A DNA stretch of 64,000 nucleotides from Tanypteryx hageni (taxonomy: Eukaryota > Arthropoda > Insecta > Odonata > Petaluridae). The notes beneath the pieces were generated by a model that was given only the letters and a program-made list of their open reading frames with translations, had not been told where the DNA came from and ran no database searches. A program made the position numbers and the translations under genes. Where the stretch lies: assembly GCA_028673005.1 (NCBI GenBank), contig CM054118.1:6660410-6724409 (forward strand), in the 5' to 3' direction. Positions 1-12,088 of the stretch are shown piece after piece (position 1 is the first letter of the stretch; each line of letters starts with the position of its first letter).

Positions 1-290
1 GGATTATTATAGCCATAGCTCCTTCCACACCAAACATACAATGAGGGAGTGAAATCCGGTGCCGGCATTAACCTACTCACAAAGAGAACCACGGAGGCCA
101 ACTGCTTTACTTCCCTTCCGAAGGACGGAGCACTGACTTTGCGCGGTATCCTCAAAACACACAACCAGGGGGCGAGGCGCCCTACGAAAATATCCTACTT
201 TCGCAGGATTCCTGCCAGCTGCACTTTCGAGCAGCAGGCGAGTAGCAGCCAGCGTCTTAACCACTACACCACCGGCACACCCTGGGTGTC
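1..290 (-). mobile_element. tRNA-like SINE, minus orientation
   Basis: Read on the minus strand, the segment around 290-240 has a tRNA D-arm-like box A (TGGTGTAGTGGTTAAGACGC). A weak T-arm-like segment follows near 215-200. The 3' part (about 90-1) matches, in reverse complement, a second copy at 3926-4020 (shared TGCCGGCAT core and CTTCCACACC). Two copies with a tRNA-like head are what a tRNA-derived SINE gives. Box B is poor, so this is a decayed copy. The left edge may continue outside the window. Confidence 0.5.
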
Positions 291-959
291 TTTGTGTGTG
301 AGCACCTGAGCGAGTGCGTATGGGTGGTGAACGGGGAAGTTATAAGGTGAAACAAAACGAGACTTCTGTTTGTTTTCGGATTTTAGTAACGGGTACGGGG
401 AAATCTTTATGATGTCGTCTCTCTTACACTTTCTCTATCTATTCTCTTCTTTCTCTGCATCGGGAAACAAGGTTAATCTCGATGGAAATTTACGTATGAA
501 GCGTAGGGCGAGAGATTTTAAGTAGACAGGCAGAGATCGAGGTCATAAAAAGTCGCGAAGGGAAAGGGGAATCAAAACTCGACCCTTTGGAATTTATCAT
601 AGATTCCGCAGTTTGTGGCGCCATTAATGGATGAGAGGGAGAGGTCGACTTGGAAGTAAGGAGCTGGGTTGTGTCGCTTGCCACAGTTGGATTCAGCTTG
701 GAGGCGCGTTTGACTTGAAAGGCACCTTCTCAACCATTTTTCGACGGATGGAAAACTCTCGCCTGCGTACGCTGTCGTTTTCGCGTCTTTCAACCTTCTA
801 GCGTTGGCGTTTGTGAAGTGTGGGAATATTCCTCTATATCGATCCACATGTTTCTTTATTTCTTTCAGTTGCCATTAATCCCGCTTGCCATAGTCCCAAA
901 TGCTCGATTAGCAAAAAGTCGAATTCCCAGTCGCCACAATCCCACTTCCCATATTAAAA
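291..959. other. no recognisable feature
   Basis: Single-copy-looking sequence of mixed composition. Short open frames on both strands (for example 572-847 minus) show no domain, codon bias or splice context. Nothing else is visible. Confidence 0.6.
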
Positions 960-2010
960 ACGGGTAGGGAAAAGTGGAATATTTACGAATAGGAAGCAAA
1001 AAGGAGAAAGGACTGAGAAGAATTTACAGATATGCAGCGAAAAGGAGAATGGGAGGAGGGGAAAGCGGGTACGATAAGGTAAGACGACATTGGTATCAAT
1101 CCACAGAGAAATTTATAACGATTACGAATACACAGCATAAAGGTGAAAATAAAGGGGGCATAGGAGGGGGGAAGGGCGAAATGAACGACAAGGAAACACA
1201 GTCGACATCGAAATCAATCGACAGAGTATTTTATAACGATTACAAATATGCAGCATAAAAACTAAAATAAAATGCGGGATGTAGGGGGAACTGTACGCCA
1301 AGGAAACAGTCGTCATTGGTATCAATCGACAAAGAATTTTATTACAATTAGGAATATGAAGCGTAAAAACGAAAATAGAGGGGCGGGAAAGGGGGGGGAG
1401 GGAAAATGGGGGAGGCGTAAGGTACAGCAAGGAAACAGTCAACATTGGTATCAATCAAAAGAGAATTCTATAACGATTACAAATATGCAGCGTAAAACCT
1501 AAAATAAGGAGTGAGGAAAGAAGGGGGGAGGACGAAAGTTACGCTAAGGAACACGGTCGACATCGGTAACTATCGACAGAGAATTTTATAACGATTACGA
1601 ATACGCAGTGTAAAAACGAAAATAAAGAGGGGAAAGGGATTAGGGGGGAGGGTGTAAAGTACACTAAGGAAACACAGTCAACATCGGCATCAATCGACAG
1701 AATTTTATATCGGTTAAAAATACGCTGCGTACAAACGAAAATAAAGGGGGGAAGGAGGGGCAGGGGAAAAGGGGGGAGAGCGTAAGGTACACTAAGGAAA
1801 CAATGTCGAGGTCGGTATCATTCGATAGAGAAGTTTATAACGATTACGAATATGCAGCGTAAAAACAAATATAAAGGGAGGAATGAGGAAGGTATGTAAA
1901 TGGGGGAGGGCATAAGGTACGCCAAGGAAACTCTCGACATTGGTATCAATCGAAAGACAATTTTATAACAAGTTTGAATATGCAGCAAAGAATGAATGAT
2001 AAAGTGGAGA
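960..2010. repeat. degenerate ~110-130 bp tandem array, about 8 units
   Basis: Units restart at about 1075, 1189, 1298, 1429, 1545, 1665, 1794 and 1925, each beginning near AAGGAAACA. Each carries CATTGGTATCAATCGACA, then a TTTATAACGATTAC block, then ATGCAGCGTAAAAACGAAAAT, and ends in a variable G-rich purine run. A partial unit precedes the first. Unit length varies mostly through the G-rich run. The three overlapping open frames here are by-products of the array. Confidence 0.9.
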
Positions 2011-3925
2011 CAACTGTCCTAATATCAGTTCCTCAACTCAGTCTTCAGATATTTGGTAAATTTCGAAAGTTATAGAAAATTTTATTTCTTTAGTATTAGG
2101 AACTGTTTATCTAAATCTTTACATTTAGGCCATATATATATTTTAATTTGAAAAAATTGAGCTACGAATTCTAAATTTATGCGCTTATGGTTGTCCTACA
2201 ACGTGATCCCTGCGTTTGGTGAAGTTTTACTCTGTGTATTTCGATGTGCGCTTCTTCTACTTCTTTATTTCTGTTTGTTGTGTTTTTTTATATAGGTTTC
2301 TATGACTTTATTAAGTTATATTAATGCAAATGCGCAAAATGATTGGTTTTATGTAGGCTTAGTGGTATTGGACTTAAATCGATAAATGTCCATAAAAATG
2401 GAAAATATTCTATTTTGACGGAAATAAACTGTCGTGGATAATTGTTTATTTTTCACCGCCACAATTTCTACGAGATTATGTGTCATAATTTATAAAATTG
2501 GTTCACAACACTCAAACTTCCGAAATGGAAGATAAAATCGGGATTTTTCATACCATACTGAATTCCCTACACCTTACTTTCTAAGGTCTCTTATGTCATC
2601 GCCTTAAGGACCCATAACAAGCTGCCGCGGGCACGGAGCATAACAATATATGCAATCGGTTTATTGCACTCGGTCTCCAACCTCGACCACATCCGATAAT
2701 TCCCAGGTTTCTTAGGTCTTTTTCACGGTATGAAATCTCCTTAATCCATTTACCTAAAAGTCGGAGTGCGCCTCTTGTGTCTTCTGCCAATCTCCTCCAA
2801 GATACGAAAAGGAAGGACTTCCCGAAGAGAAAAGTGGTTAGGTACCTTCTCATCGTTCGTAAGATGCCCCAATAGCGGGGATGCCAAACCCACGACACGC
2901 GACACGATTTTGGTTGGCACGCAATAAAATTTGTTTAATGGCTGTCTCCGCAATATTTTCCATCTCTGTCTCAATATAAAAAAGACTTTATTTCTGGTGT
3001 CTTTGCAATTATGTGTGCTGATAAAGTAACTGACTAATCGTGACTTTTTTCGGAAGTGAGATTGAGATACTAGTTGCTCCATAATTGTCGTTTGGACATA
3101 AAAGATCTGGGACATGGATGATAAATTGAATTTTATATAACCAAGGTATCGTTTTCTGAGGTTTGCCTTCTCTGCTTTATACTACTCTTACAAAAGCACT
3201 TTCATGAAATTCAAATTTTTGGTAGACAAATCCACAATCAATCCTCCGAGTGAGAGTATCCCATGAATAGTTTCTTCTTCATTGCCGTCGAATGAGGATC
3301 GTTCCGTGTTTGCACTTCTGGTTATTTTTTATGATCATCATCGCTTGATATTCAACAGGATATGGTGTTTACTTCAAAATGTTCACATATTAATTTGGTT
3401 GTATATTAAATTCACGTTACGCTAATTTTGTTATTAAATTGTCACATTTACGTCAATAAGGGGCGCGATTTAACGAGTAAAATATACTTTCTTATTTACT
3501 AGGAAAAATTAGCTGCTCCGGGTTGGAGGCCGAAGTCAACAGCAACATATTTTACCAAAATTTAGAGAGTAACAAACAATATGGCATATGAAAAGTAAGT
3601 TTTATTTTTATACATACACTTTTAGTAAAATTGATTAAAAGGAATCGCCGTCGGGCCGAGTCAACTTGATCGTGACGGTCAATCTTGGCAACTGCTATAA
3701 AATGAATTTTATTATATTGACCAGACTCGCCACAGTTAACGAAATTGTAATAAAATCTTTTTTTATTGTTCAGTATAGGATTAGGTGGTGGCCTTACATT
3801 CGATATCGATATTTCTTAAATATGTAAAGTTCAGTCTCAGATGACATATTATTTTGCACCATGAACAGAGGAGGAATATAATCACATTGCCTTCGAATAT
3901 TAAACATATATTTTCGTTAGGGACG
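2011..3925. other. AT-rich spacer without supported genes
   Basis: Two overlapping minus-strand frames (2596-2898 and 2750-3115, about 100-120 codons) were examined. Neither has a recognisable domain, and each overlaps the other in a different frame. No repeats stand out. Confidence 0.5.
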
Positions 3926-4050
3926 TGAAACAGCTAGCCCCCTTGGTGCTCTTTGCAAAGAGTAGGCAAATGCCGGCACTGGGCTTCCCTTCCCTTCTGT
4001 TTGTGTTCGGTGTGGAAGACAACGGGAAAACACCAATGGTCGAAACCAAG
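3926..4050 (+). mobile_element. SINE tail, second copy
   Basis: Reverse complement of the 1-90 segment: both carry the TGCCGGCA core, a TTTGTGAG/CAAAGAG-like block and a GGTGTGGAAG block in the same order. The tRNA-like head is absent, so this copy is 5' truncated. Confidence 0.45.
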
Positions 4051-4559
4051 CAATGAATTGGTAGGATCTGTCGTAAGAAGGAACACTAGAATATATGATG
4101 GTGAATATTTTCTTTTGCCTTTATCATACGGATTAAATCCCCGCTGTGGGCGCTCACGGACGGATTTAATTTGTAGTATTTAAATAAAAAACGTATACCT
4201 GCAAACAAATGTTCATAACTTACGAACTAATTGATAGAATTTTTTCAAATATAACGCATACTCTAGCCAAGAAGTTGAGCTATAGCTGGAATGTATTTTT
4301 ATAAATGTAAGTTTTAAAATTTAACACAAAAAAAATATATATTAATAATATAGGAATTTTTAAACGCACAATCTTAAAAGGACACTTTGTGTGGTATTCC
4401 TCGAAGCAGGATATTATGCGGAGTCCCACGTCACATTTTCCGCACTAGAAATTTGTGCGAGTCTTCCTCGCGACGAACACACGCGGCACGCATGTTTTTC
4501 GCTTAGCCGGCTAGCGCTTGTTTTCTTTGGCCTCTAAACGCCCCTAACAATGGGGGAAT

Positions 4560-4665
4560 TAGGTCTTCTCGTAGGTCAGTGCGGGCGGGAAGAGCACTCG
4601 AACCCTCCTCCTTCAAGTGTCTTACGAGTTCAGCCGTCCAGTTTGACGAACTGCCAGTTGCGGAT
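4560..4665 (-). mobile_element. tRNA-like fragment, possible SINE
   Basis: On the minus strand a box B-like GGGTTCGAGTGC lies at 4605-4594, preceded by GGCTGAACTCGTAAGACAC, which resembles a degenerate box A and D-arm. I could not fold a full cloverleaf. It could be a decayed tRNA pseudogene or SINE head in a locally GC-rich patch (4380-4680). Confidence 0.3.
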
Positions 4666-6661
4666 TAGATAAAGAAGCCGCAACATAATAAAATATCATC
4701 GCCAACACTTACAAGCAAAGCAAATAAACAATAAAATACTGACCTTACGTGAGAATGAAATTTTGCCGAAAGAAAACTCGTTTTCACTGCTGCACGCAAT
4801 TCAGTGGTTTGAGGACGAATGTCTAAGGTGTCAACAAATGCGTTTCTGCGAACTTGGAATTGCCTGCCTATTCCTAAAAGGCGAGTAGCGTAGGAATACG
4901 CACAACTCGAAAATATATATTGCCGTTACTTTCCCCGACCATATGGCTGAGGAGTATAAAAATTTTTAGGAGAGTAATTTTTGGAATATTCTACAATAAA
5001 CTGACCCGACCGCTCCTTCTTATTGCCCCTTTATTCAGGTAAAATTAGCCAAAATAGCGGGGGTAAATTATAATTTTGTAAATACTACCTACAGAAATGA
5101 AGAACCCTACACCCGGCGTGCATTTTAATGCACACTCGTTCTTTAAAGGTTTACTACGATACCGAATAATGATTTTATTGTTTTGTCATTGAGGCTTTTC
5201 CATTTGATTTTGATATTGAAATAAAAGTTAAGACGAGTTTACGCAAGTAGCAAATTACACTGACAAAAATTTAATTGTTATTTAAAATTTTGATTTATTT
5301 TTATATAATCACTAAAACTTAAAAAATTAAATCCGATATAAAATACTCACCAGAAATTTTAAAATTTACTAGATAAAAATGAGAAAAATGTATTAAAATA
5401 AATTTAAATGTTCTTCCTCAATTTTTATGAGAAATAAATGTAGATTTTTAAGGAAAATAAAAGTTTAAAACTATTAATCACTGCCGAATTAACCGAGACG
5501 CAGTTGTGCAATATGTGTAAACAACACTTGAGATCGCGCATCTCTATTGTGCGGTCCTATGCTCTTCTTTCGGTATTTCTTGGATCTTATTGCCCCCGCA
5601 TTTATTAGAGTGAAAACCTTCAACCGGTGAGTGTGTAGGTTAGAGAGGGTGATCATTTCATTATATTTTATTATATTATTTCTTCTTCGTTACAACTGTA
5701 TTGTTATTTAATTTTTGCTAATAGTAATAGTAGCAACTGCGCCCCGTTTAGTCCGGTATTGCTTTGGTCTAATGGGAAAGGAATGACCTTTTCAGGGCCT
5801 CCCATACCTCCTCCCATACTGAGCTCAACACTCATTTCTGCTATAAATACAGAGGCATATGTAAGTTAACGCTTATCTGGGTATGTATAAATCTTCTGTA
5901 TCATTTTGCATACTTTGCCTTTTTCCAAATTGAGGTATCACACAGAAATTAAATGTTTTTAAAATGGTCCTTTCTTTCCAGATTTGATAATATCTATTCT
6001 AATCAAATAAGTATTTGGTAGTTAAAGCAATTCTAACTTTATAATTTAATATAAATATTCATAAAATCATTCTATATAGAATAAACTACTGTAATTTATG
6101 TATTATTTCTATATAACAGTTTATTTGTTAAACATAAAATTAGACTGATTCAATTTTACCCAGTCCCGAATTCATTTTTTCCCCGGTTTACCATACATAA
6201 AGCTTGCCCCCCAGCAAACGTTAAACTAGGATTCCATTTTATATAAATAATATTAATTGATATAAAAATTCTAAAATCATTTAATGTTGTTAAACCTTTA
6301 TTTAACTTCTAATTTAAATCATCTTATTTAGCAGTATTGTCCCAAATTTTTATTAATGTACAATATTATCTTCAAATATTAAACAGTAATATTAGAAACA
6401 CTACATTACTGGTACTACATTTCTTCATGTCATAGAAATCACGATCTAAATAAAATAAACAAACATAAACATAAAATAATGAAGCCAAAGACTCGTTCAT
6501 CACTTAATAAATCCAAAGCTGGAACACATTTAGAACTTGCTTTGCATCTGATAACTGTTTTTTAAAGTAGGAAAGGATTGATTTTTGTATCCTACATGAT
6601 AAGCATGTTTCCAAAGGCCGCCCAGGAGGCAATGCTTAGGCCTTCGTTGCTCATTATTTTA
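4666..6661. other. AT-rich spacer
   Basis: Very AT-rich sequence with no open frame of interest and no repeat that I could see. Confidence 0.6.
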
Positions 6662-6700
6662 CATGGTGAGCTCGCTGGGTTACGCCAGCCCTACACCATG
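6662..6700. repeat. short hairpin
   Basis: CATGGTG and CACCATG flank an inner CTGG/CCAG pair, giving a 39-nt stem-loop. Function unknown. Confidence 0.4.
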
Positions 6701-6785
6701 CTAACGCTCATAACCCAAAAGAGCTCGGATCTAAAGATTTAAAATTGTAATCTATGTAAACAATTACGTTGATGAAGCAATGGGC

Positions 6786-6975
6786 CATTCATTCATCCAA
6801 AACACAACATACTTCTACTTACACATTCACACACTACATACTACTACTCAAACACACACTACTACTACTTCTACTTTCCATCTCACTCAGACACCCTTGA
6901 CCCATACATTTGTGTGCGCGCACACCCAAACACACCCATCACAATCTCTCATTCAGACACTCAAACATTCACACT
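6786..6975. repeat. CA/ACT-rich low-complexity tract
   Basis: Irregular ACA and ACT runs in which C, A and T dominate on the plus strand. The 73-codon open frame across it is Thr/His-rich because of the repeat and is not a gene. Confidence 0.8.
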
Positions 6976-6981
6976 CCTATC

Positions 6982-7053
6982 ACCTAGTCCTATTCCCCTA
7001 AGCCCATTAATTCTATTACCTAGTCTTATTCCCCTAAGCCCATTAATCCTATC
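6982..7053. repeat. 36 bp tandem duplication
   Basis: Two adjacent 36 bp units starting at 6982 and 7018, each containing ACCTAGTC and CCCCTAAGCCCATTAAT, differing at a few positions. A third partial CCCCTAAG follows. Confidence 0.85.
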
Positions 7054-7079
7054 CCCCTGTTCCCCTAAGGTTGCAGTTC

Positions 7080-7285
7080 CCTAGGCACTTGTCACACGCG
7101 TCACTGTCACACGCAAATCACACTGAACACGCATATCACACGGAAAACGTATATCACAAAGAACACGCATTTCACCCGATCACGCAAATCAATCCACACG
7201 CACATCACTTCACACGCACATCGCATCACACGCATATCACTTCACACGCACATCACCTTCAAACGCACATCACTAGCACGCATCT
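7080..7285. repeat. minisatellite of CACACGCATATCA type
   Basis: Roughly ten degenerate 14-18 bp units of CACACGCACATCACTT type. The open frame over it (7071-7397) is His-rich for that reason. Confidence 0.85.
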
Positions 7286-7804
7286 CTGTTCTTCAGTTCT
7301 ATTCACTCGCGTAGCAGAGGCAATCCTGCAAAAAAATCTCATAATGATTTCAAGAAATAGAATATTTAGCACACCCTCATTTACACAACATTCTTAAATT
7401 TTCTATTCATGAGTATTGCTTACATGATGATGCGTATTTAGAACATAAAGAACCGACTACAATTAATACAGAAAGAAAGTATAACATGGGCATCTACGTG
7501 TGATGAAAATTATATAAAGGGCAAATATTATGTATGCCGAAATTAAAATTAAGATCGCCACAGGTGATTTACTTCCTTGGAGTTATAAATATTAGAAACA
7601 CACTTAAAAATTGGAATATGACGAACAAGTTTCCTTATTACAGTTCTTGAAGTAATCAAATCTCAATCGAGTAAAAAAACCATATTATGAGGAGATATTT
7701 TTCGTATTAGTTTCCAAATAAGTGCATAACAATGCCTTGGGATTAGGATTATTAAGCCCTCCGCAGTCACCTTATATCTCAATTGTAAATAAACAAAAAC
7801 TCTT

Positions 7805-7848
7805 CACAGTATACTCTGGCCAAAACGTTTTGGCTAGAATATACTGTG
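7805..7848. repeat. 44-nt near-perfect palindrome
   Basis: Left arm 7805-7826 and right arm 7827-7848 are reverse complements with two mismatches and no spacer (centre CAAAAC/GTTTTG). The match weakens into the flanks. It may be a hairpin, the fused ends of a small transposon, or a chance palindrome. Confidence 0.85.
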
Positions 7849-10833
7849 TGAGTGCCTTTTGATGAATTTTGTGTTTTTGCGTGTGCGTGCGTCTCCTCTT
7901 GACTTAGGTCATGCATGGTGTTCACCAGCAACCTGCAGCGTGAATTTATTCTCCTCCTGGTTTCGGCGTAGGTATTTTTGTTTATTTACTCATGCATTGT
8001 TTCACTGTATCTTGCAACCCTCCCTTTTCATACCTCATATCGCCCCAAATTTTACTATACCTGTTATGTAAATCTGAAAGCGCCAATAACTAAATATGAA
8101 ATCAATGCTTAATCTGAGAAAGCGCAATTGAATAATTATGCTTAAATCGAATATCGTCAAGGTTTTTTGTAAATATACATCCGCATGAATGGATGGCAAA
8201 CACGCAAATATGACACAACTATGGAACATTGCAATTCACATTTGTTAAAATGCACTTAGCTATCTAAATGAGTAAATCGGTAAATTCTCTACAGTTTGAA
8301 GACTTTGCGACGATAATTAATCGGTTGCTTTTTGAGCGCGGTTATTAGTTAGGTGAATTGCCCCCGAATGAAATTCAAACCTCATGTATATTATTATTGC
8401 AGGAACATGTATAACGCGATCGATCGTACTTTCGGCAAACAAAACATTTAAAAATCCATATTTTTCTCTCCCACGCTCTTATATAATCTTTGTGGTATAG
8501 ATTAAAAAATTTATTCGAATATAGGTAATCATTTACTACAAAAACGTCCGCGAGGACATATAATTACGAATAAAAATTCAAGAATCGCACAATCTTTTGA
8601 TACCGTTTCATAAGTATTTCTTAAAAATAACGCCTTTAAAATCTCTTGTGTACTTTATTTATGAAGTACACTTTTCCATCTTGCTTAAAAAATGAATTAT
8701 TTATTTTTAAATAATCCCTTGATTATTACGTACTACTAAGGTATGGCAACGAAAGTTGTAATTTTCCCAAAACTTTCTCGGAATAATTGGATTGCATCTT
8801 TTAACGTGAAATTGGTACCACCTGGGCGAGGCGATTATTGAACACGGGGATAAAAAAATAGCATTTAACGTTTCTATTCGATATTCAATCGAAGTTATTG
8901 ATTGCGGAATGAGTATACACAAAGAGAGAGGGAGGTGATGCATTTATTTAAAAACGAACGACTTGCTATGAGATAACAGACAAAAACACCCCAAGTATAG
9001 GAGTGGTAAATAATATTCAATATCCTGAACAAATAACTTAAGCTTAGGCTTAGGCTAATCATTTCCACTAAGCGATTTCGGCCTCGGACGTTTTAGTTGA
9101 GCGCGCAAAACATTTTATCATGAAAAATATTACTGTTGCCGCCTCGGACAAAATCTCAACTCGAAAATCATGAATAAGAAAATATAAGCTAGGGTTGCTA
9201 TCTTAAACAAAATCTCAACCAGAAAAAGTCGATAAGATATAACGAAATTACACTTTGTTATTATTCTTAAATTTGATTCTAAATCATATTTTAAATAAAT
9301 ATTACACAACATTAAAACCAGAAAATTATCCTGTCTGATATTGCACCCGTTTGATTCGTTATTGTTAAATATTACATGAAACAAATTACACGTCTCTTAG
9401 TATTTTCATTACCTTTGCGATTATAAGCTAATTTTGCAAAATTATGCCAACTGGTTTCGAAATTCGTTATTATGATGAGCTATTTGAACACATGCATGAG
9501 TACGGCTATTAGCATCACAAAAAATACCTTCTAAAACATAATTTTAATTAGATAATTTTATTAAATTTCATAAATGTAATCGGGAGCCTGAAGATTGTAT
9601 CGAACGTCTAAAGATTTGATTGAAAGCCTTTAAAATGGCAACCCACCTAAAAACAATAACCTTCACAACAACAAATAATACAGGATGAAATTATGCATCG
9701 GTTCGAACACACAATTGCTGCTAGATGCTTGTGAAATCTAAATTGGCTAATTGCGGAAAGAGAGCTTACCTTAAGCGTCCCTCGACGAAGGAAACGTCCC
9801 TGGAGTCTCCGCTTCATTGAAGTTCAGTAGACGTCGGTGGCCATGATGCTGCCTTGCAATTTACAGCGATCATTCAACCACTAACAAAAAGTTGACCATT
9901 GCATAAGACGATAGTATATTCTTTGAACTTAATATTTTATTTTATATTTCAATATAATCCCTGAATGCGGAGAACCAAGGTCTCAACAAAACATTCACAG
10001 ACAAGTTTTAATTATCAATTCATTATTATCTATATACTACGGGTAATGCCCATGAAAAACGACAAGGATGAATGAAAATTGAAAGTATTGAATTAATATC
10101 AAAACTGGTAAAGCGTTAATTCTAAACTCATTTTCAAATGGTTACTATGAGAATTTTTAAAAATCTAATGTAACAATTTACACATACTCCAATGGGCATA
10201 GCAACATTACAGTTGCTGTCAACAACGATAGCATCACGGGATTAGTAATTACGTACATTTTAAAAATATACACTTATTTACATACAACATTTATAAATAT
10301 TATTGTGAAGCATTGTATTGGCTTGAGGTCGAAATAAATCAGCCTTTCCAATAGTTTCAGATTATCGGTCCTTACGTTATTGCGGAAGAATAATAATAAG
10401 AACGAATACTTTTGCACTATAGGTGAAAGTTACTTGCCTCGATATTTGGAAGACCTTCTGAGACTTACCCTATTATTGAACGTTCGTATAACTTACCTGA
10501 AAAAAGAGGAGAGATCATACGGTTGCCAAACATTTCGCTATATAGTCGTTGCATTATCTCTCCGTTACAACTTCGCTAATTACCTCCGGATGGACAAGGG
10601 GAGACTGCACTCGTATGCCACATGCTGTCTTGGAGAATCTCAAATCTCTGCAATATAAAGTACCAATTAAAACGAAGTACAACCCATGGAAGTTAAACAT
10701 CAACAAATACTTACTCGAGCACAAAGATTGAAGCTTCTTCATTCTTCCCTCTTCGTACATTCTGAAAAGAAATGCAGTCGAACTCCAGCCGGACCTGTCG
10801 ACGCTTTTCGTTTAAGAGGAAAAGAAATTAGCT
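7849..10833. other. AT-rich spacer
   Basis: No supported gene. A small direct repeat (ACAAAATCTCAAC at about 9148 and 9208) is present. A minus-strand GTAAGC donor-like site follows position 9780. The 92-codon frame at 10380-10658 has no recognisable domain. Confidence 0.5.
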
Positions 10834-10971
10834 GTACATGCCACAATTCGATTTAGCACTCATAAATGTAAACAAACATATATAAAATATGGAATATCCG
10901 CGGTACATGTCACAATTCGATCTAGCACTCATAAATGTAAACAAACAAATATAAAATACAGAATATCCGCT
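10834..10971. repeat. 69 bp tandem duplication
   Basis: Units 10834-10902 and 10903-10971 share GTACATG, CACAATTCGAT, AGCACTCATAAATG and GAATATCCGC, with only a few substitutions. Confidence 0.95.
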
Positions 10972-11114
10972 ACAGTGTCAATGGCATAAAATACCGACTG
11001 TGTAAATACGTATCGTGGCTTGTGATTAGTTGTGCGGACGGAGCGGAACCGCTGGGTAAGGGAGGGGTGGGACAGGGAGGGAAGCGGCGCACAAGCCATG
11101 GCCGTGCGTTTATT

Positions 11115-11128
11115 GGGGGGGGGGGGGG
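11115..11128. repeat. G14 homopolymer
   Basis: Fourteen consecutive G residues on the plus strand, followed by AGGAG. The proline- and glycine-rich frames around it are artefacts. Confidence 0.95.
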
Positions 11129-11202
11129 AGGAGCGTCGTTTTGGTGCACCACGACGCATGGCTTTTGCACGATTTGTATAGGGAGGGACGAAAAGATAAA
11201 TG

Positions 11203-11218
11203 TATATATATATATATA
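11203..11218. repeat. (TA)n microsatellite
   Basis: Eight TA units. Confidence 0.95.
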
Positions 11219-11860
11219 GAGCCTTAGGTATATAAATCATCTCGCAGTGTACACATAAACAAACGAGGTATACTAAATAGTAATAATTACACATATTCAG
11301 ATATAAAACGCATATGCAGATATAAAAATGGTATCGCAGTGTAAACATAAGCGCACAAGGTAAAACATATAGGCGAAAAAGCCGGTATTATATTCAAACC
11401 TTAAGGTGTCGTTGCCAAGTGATTTATAGGATATCTCACCAACACCTGAAAAAAAACAAATACAACACAATAGGAAAGATGAACATAATAATGCGGTAGT
11501 TTTCGTCAACTTCAACATTTTCAGTTAAAATAGCGCAACGAGCATGTCCAGTGATTAGTTTTCAAAATAACCGAAAACATACTTAATAAGTATCGACATC
11601 CCATTAAGGACGTTAAAAATATTTTTCAGTTTTGACGCAGTAACATAAGAGTAGGCGAACGCATTGATCAGGTAAGATGCAGTATCAAGTCCATACTTCT
11701 CCGAAGCAATCGTGGCAACGTTTGGGGTACATCTTCGAACATATCTGATGCGAGAGGTTTTGCTCTCCGAGTACTTGGGCATGGTCAAAAATCCCCACGC
11801 ATTCAAGAAAACCGAAGATAATGACATTACGCAGCAGAGTAAAGACATTTAGATCTTTTG

Positions 11861-11891
11861 CTGAAGAAGGGCATAGGCCCGATAAGTTTGC
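11861..11891 (+). ncRNA. degenerate hammerhead-ribozyme-like core
   Basis: CTGAAGA (fits CUGANGA) is followed by a 4-bp stem GGGC/GGCC-type hairpin (11869-11872 with 11877-11880, loop ATAG) and then GATA where the hammerhead core needs GAAA. Hammerhead motifs of this layout are known at the ends of Penelope-like retroelements, where the motif is followed by GTTTGCG-like sequence, as here. One core base is changed, so it is probably inactive. No Penelope RT is visible nearby. I infer a relic retroelement end. Confidence 0.35.
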
Positions 11892-12034
11892 GTGTTTTTT
11901 GTGTTCGTTTGTTTTACGTGTCTCTTCGAAGCCCCCAGCAGCCTGCCAACTCGGTCCCCCACTTGGTAAGTGTCCGCTGGGCTTCCCTCAACACCTTTTT
12001 GCCACCCTCATCACTACCTTTTCTTTTCCTTAAG

Positions 12035-12036
<2 letters not shown>

Positions 12037-12082
<46 letters not shown>
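12037..12082. repeat. (TA)n microsatellite
   Basis: About 45 bp of uninterrupted TA. The Ile/Tyr-rich frames crossing it are artefacts. Confidence 0.98.

Positions 12083-12088
<6 letters not shown>

Noticed and set aside
960..2010. CRISPR-like array
   Set aside because: Units are long, degenerate and tandem without unique spacers, in a eukaryotic context.
2596..3115. Two overlapping minus-strand frames of 100 and 121 codons
   Set aside because: No domain, no codon bias, mutually overlapping in different frames, no splice context.
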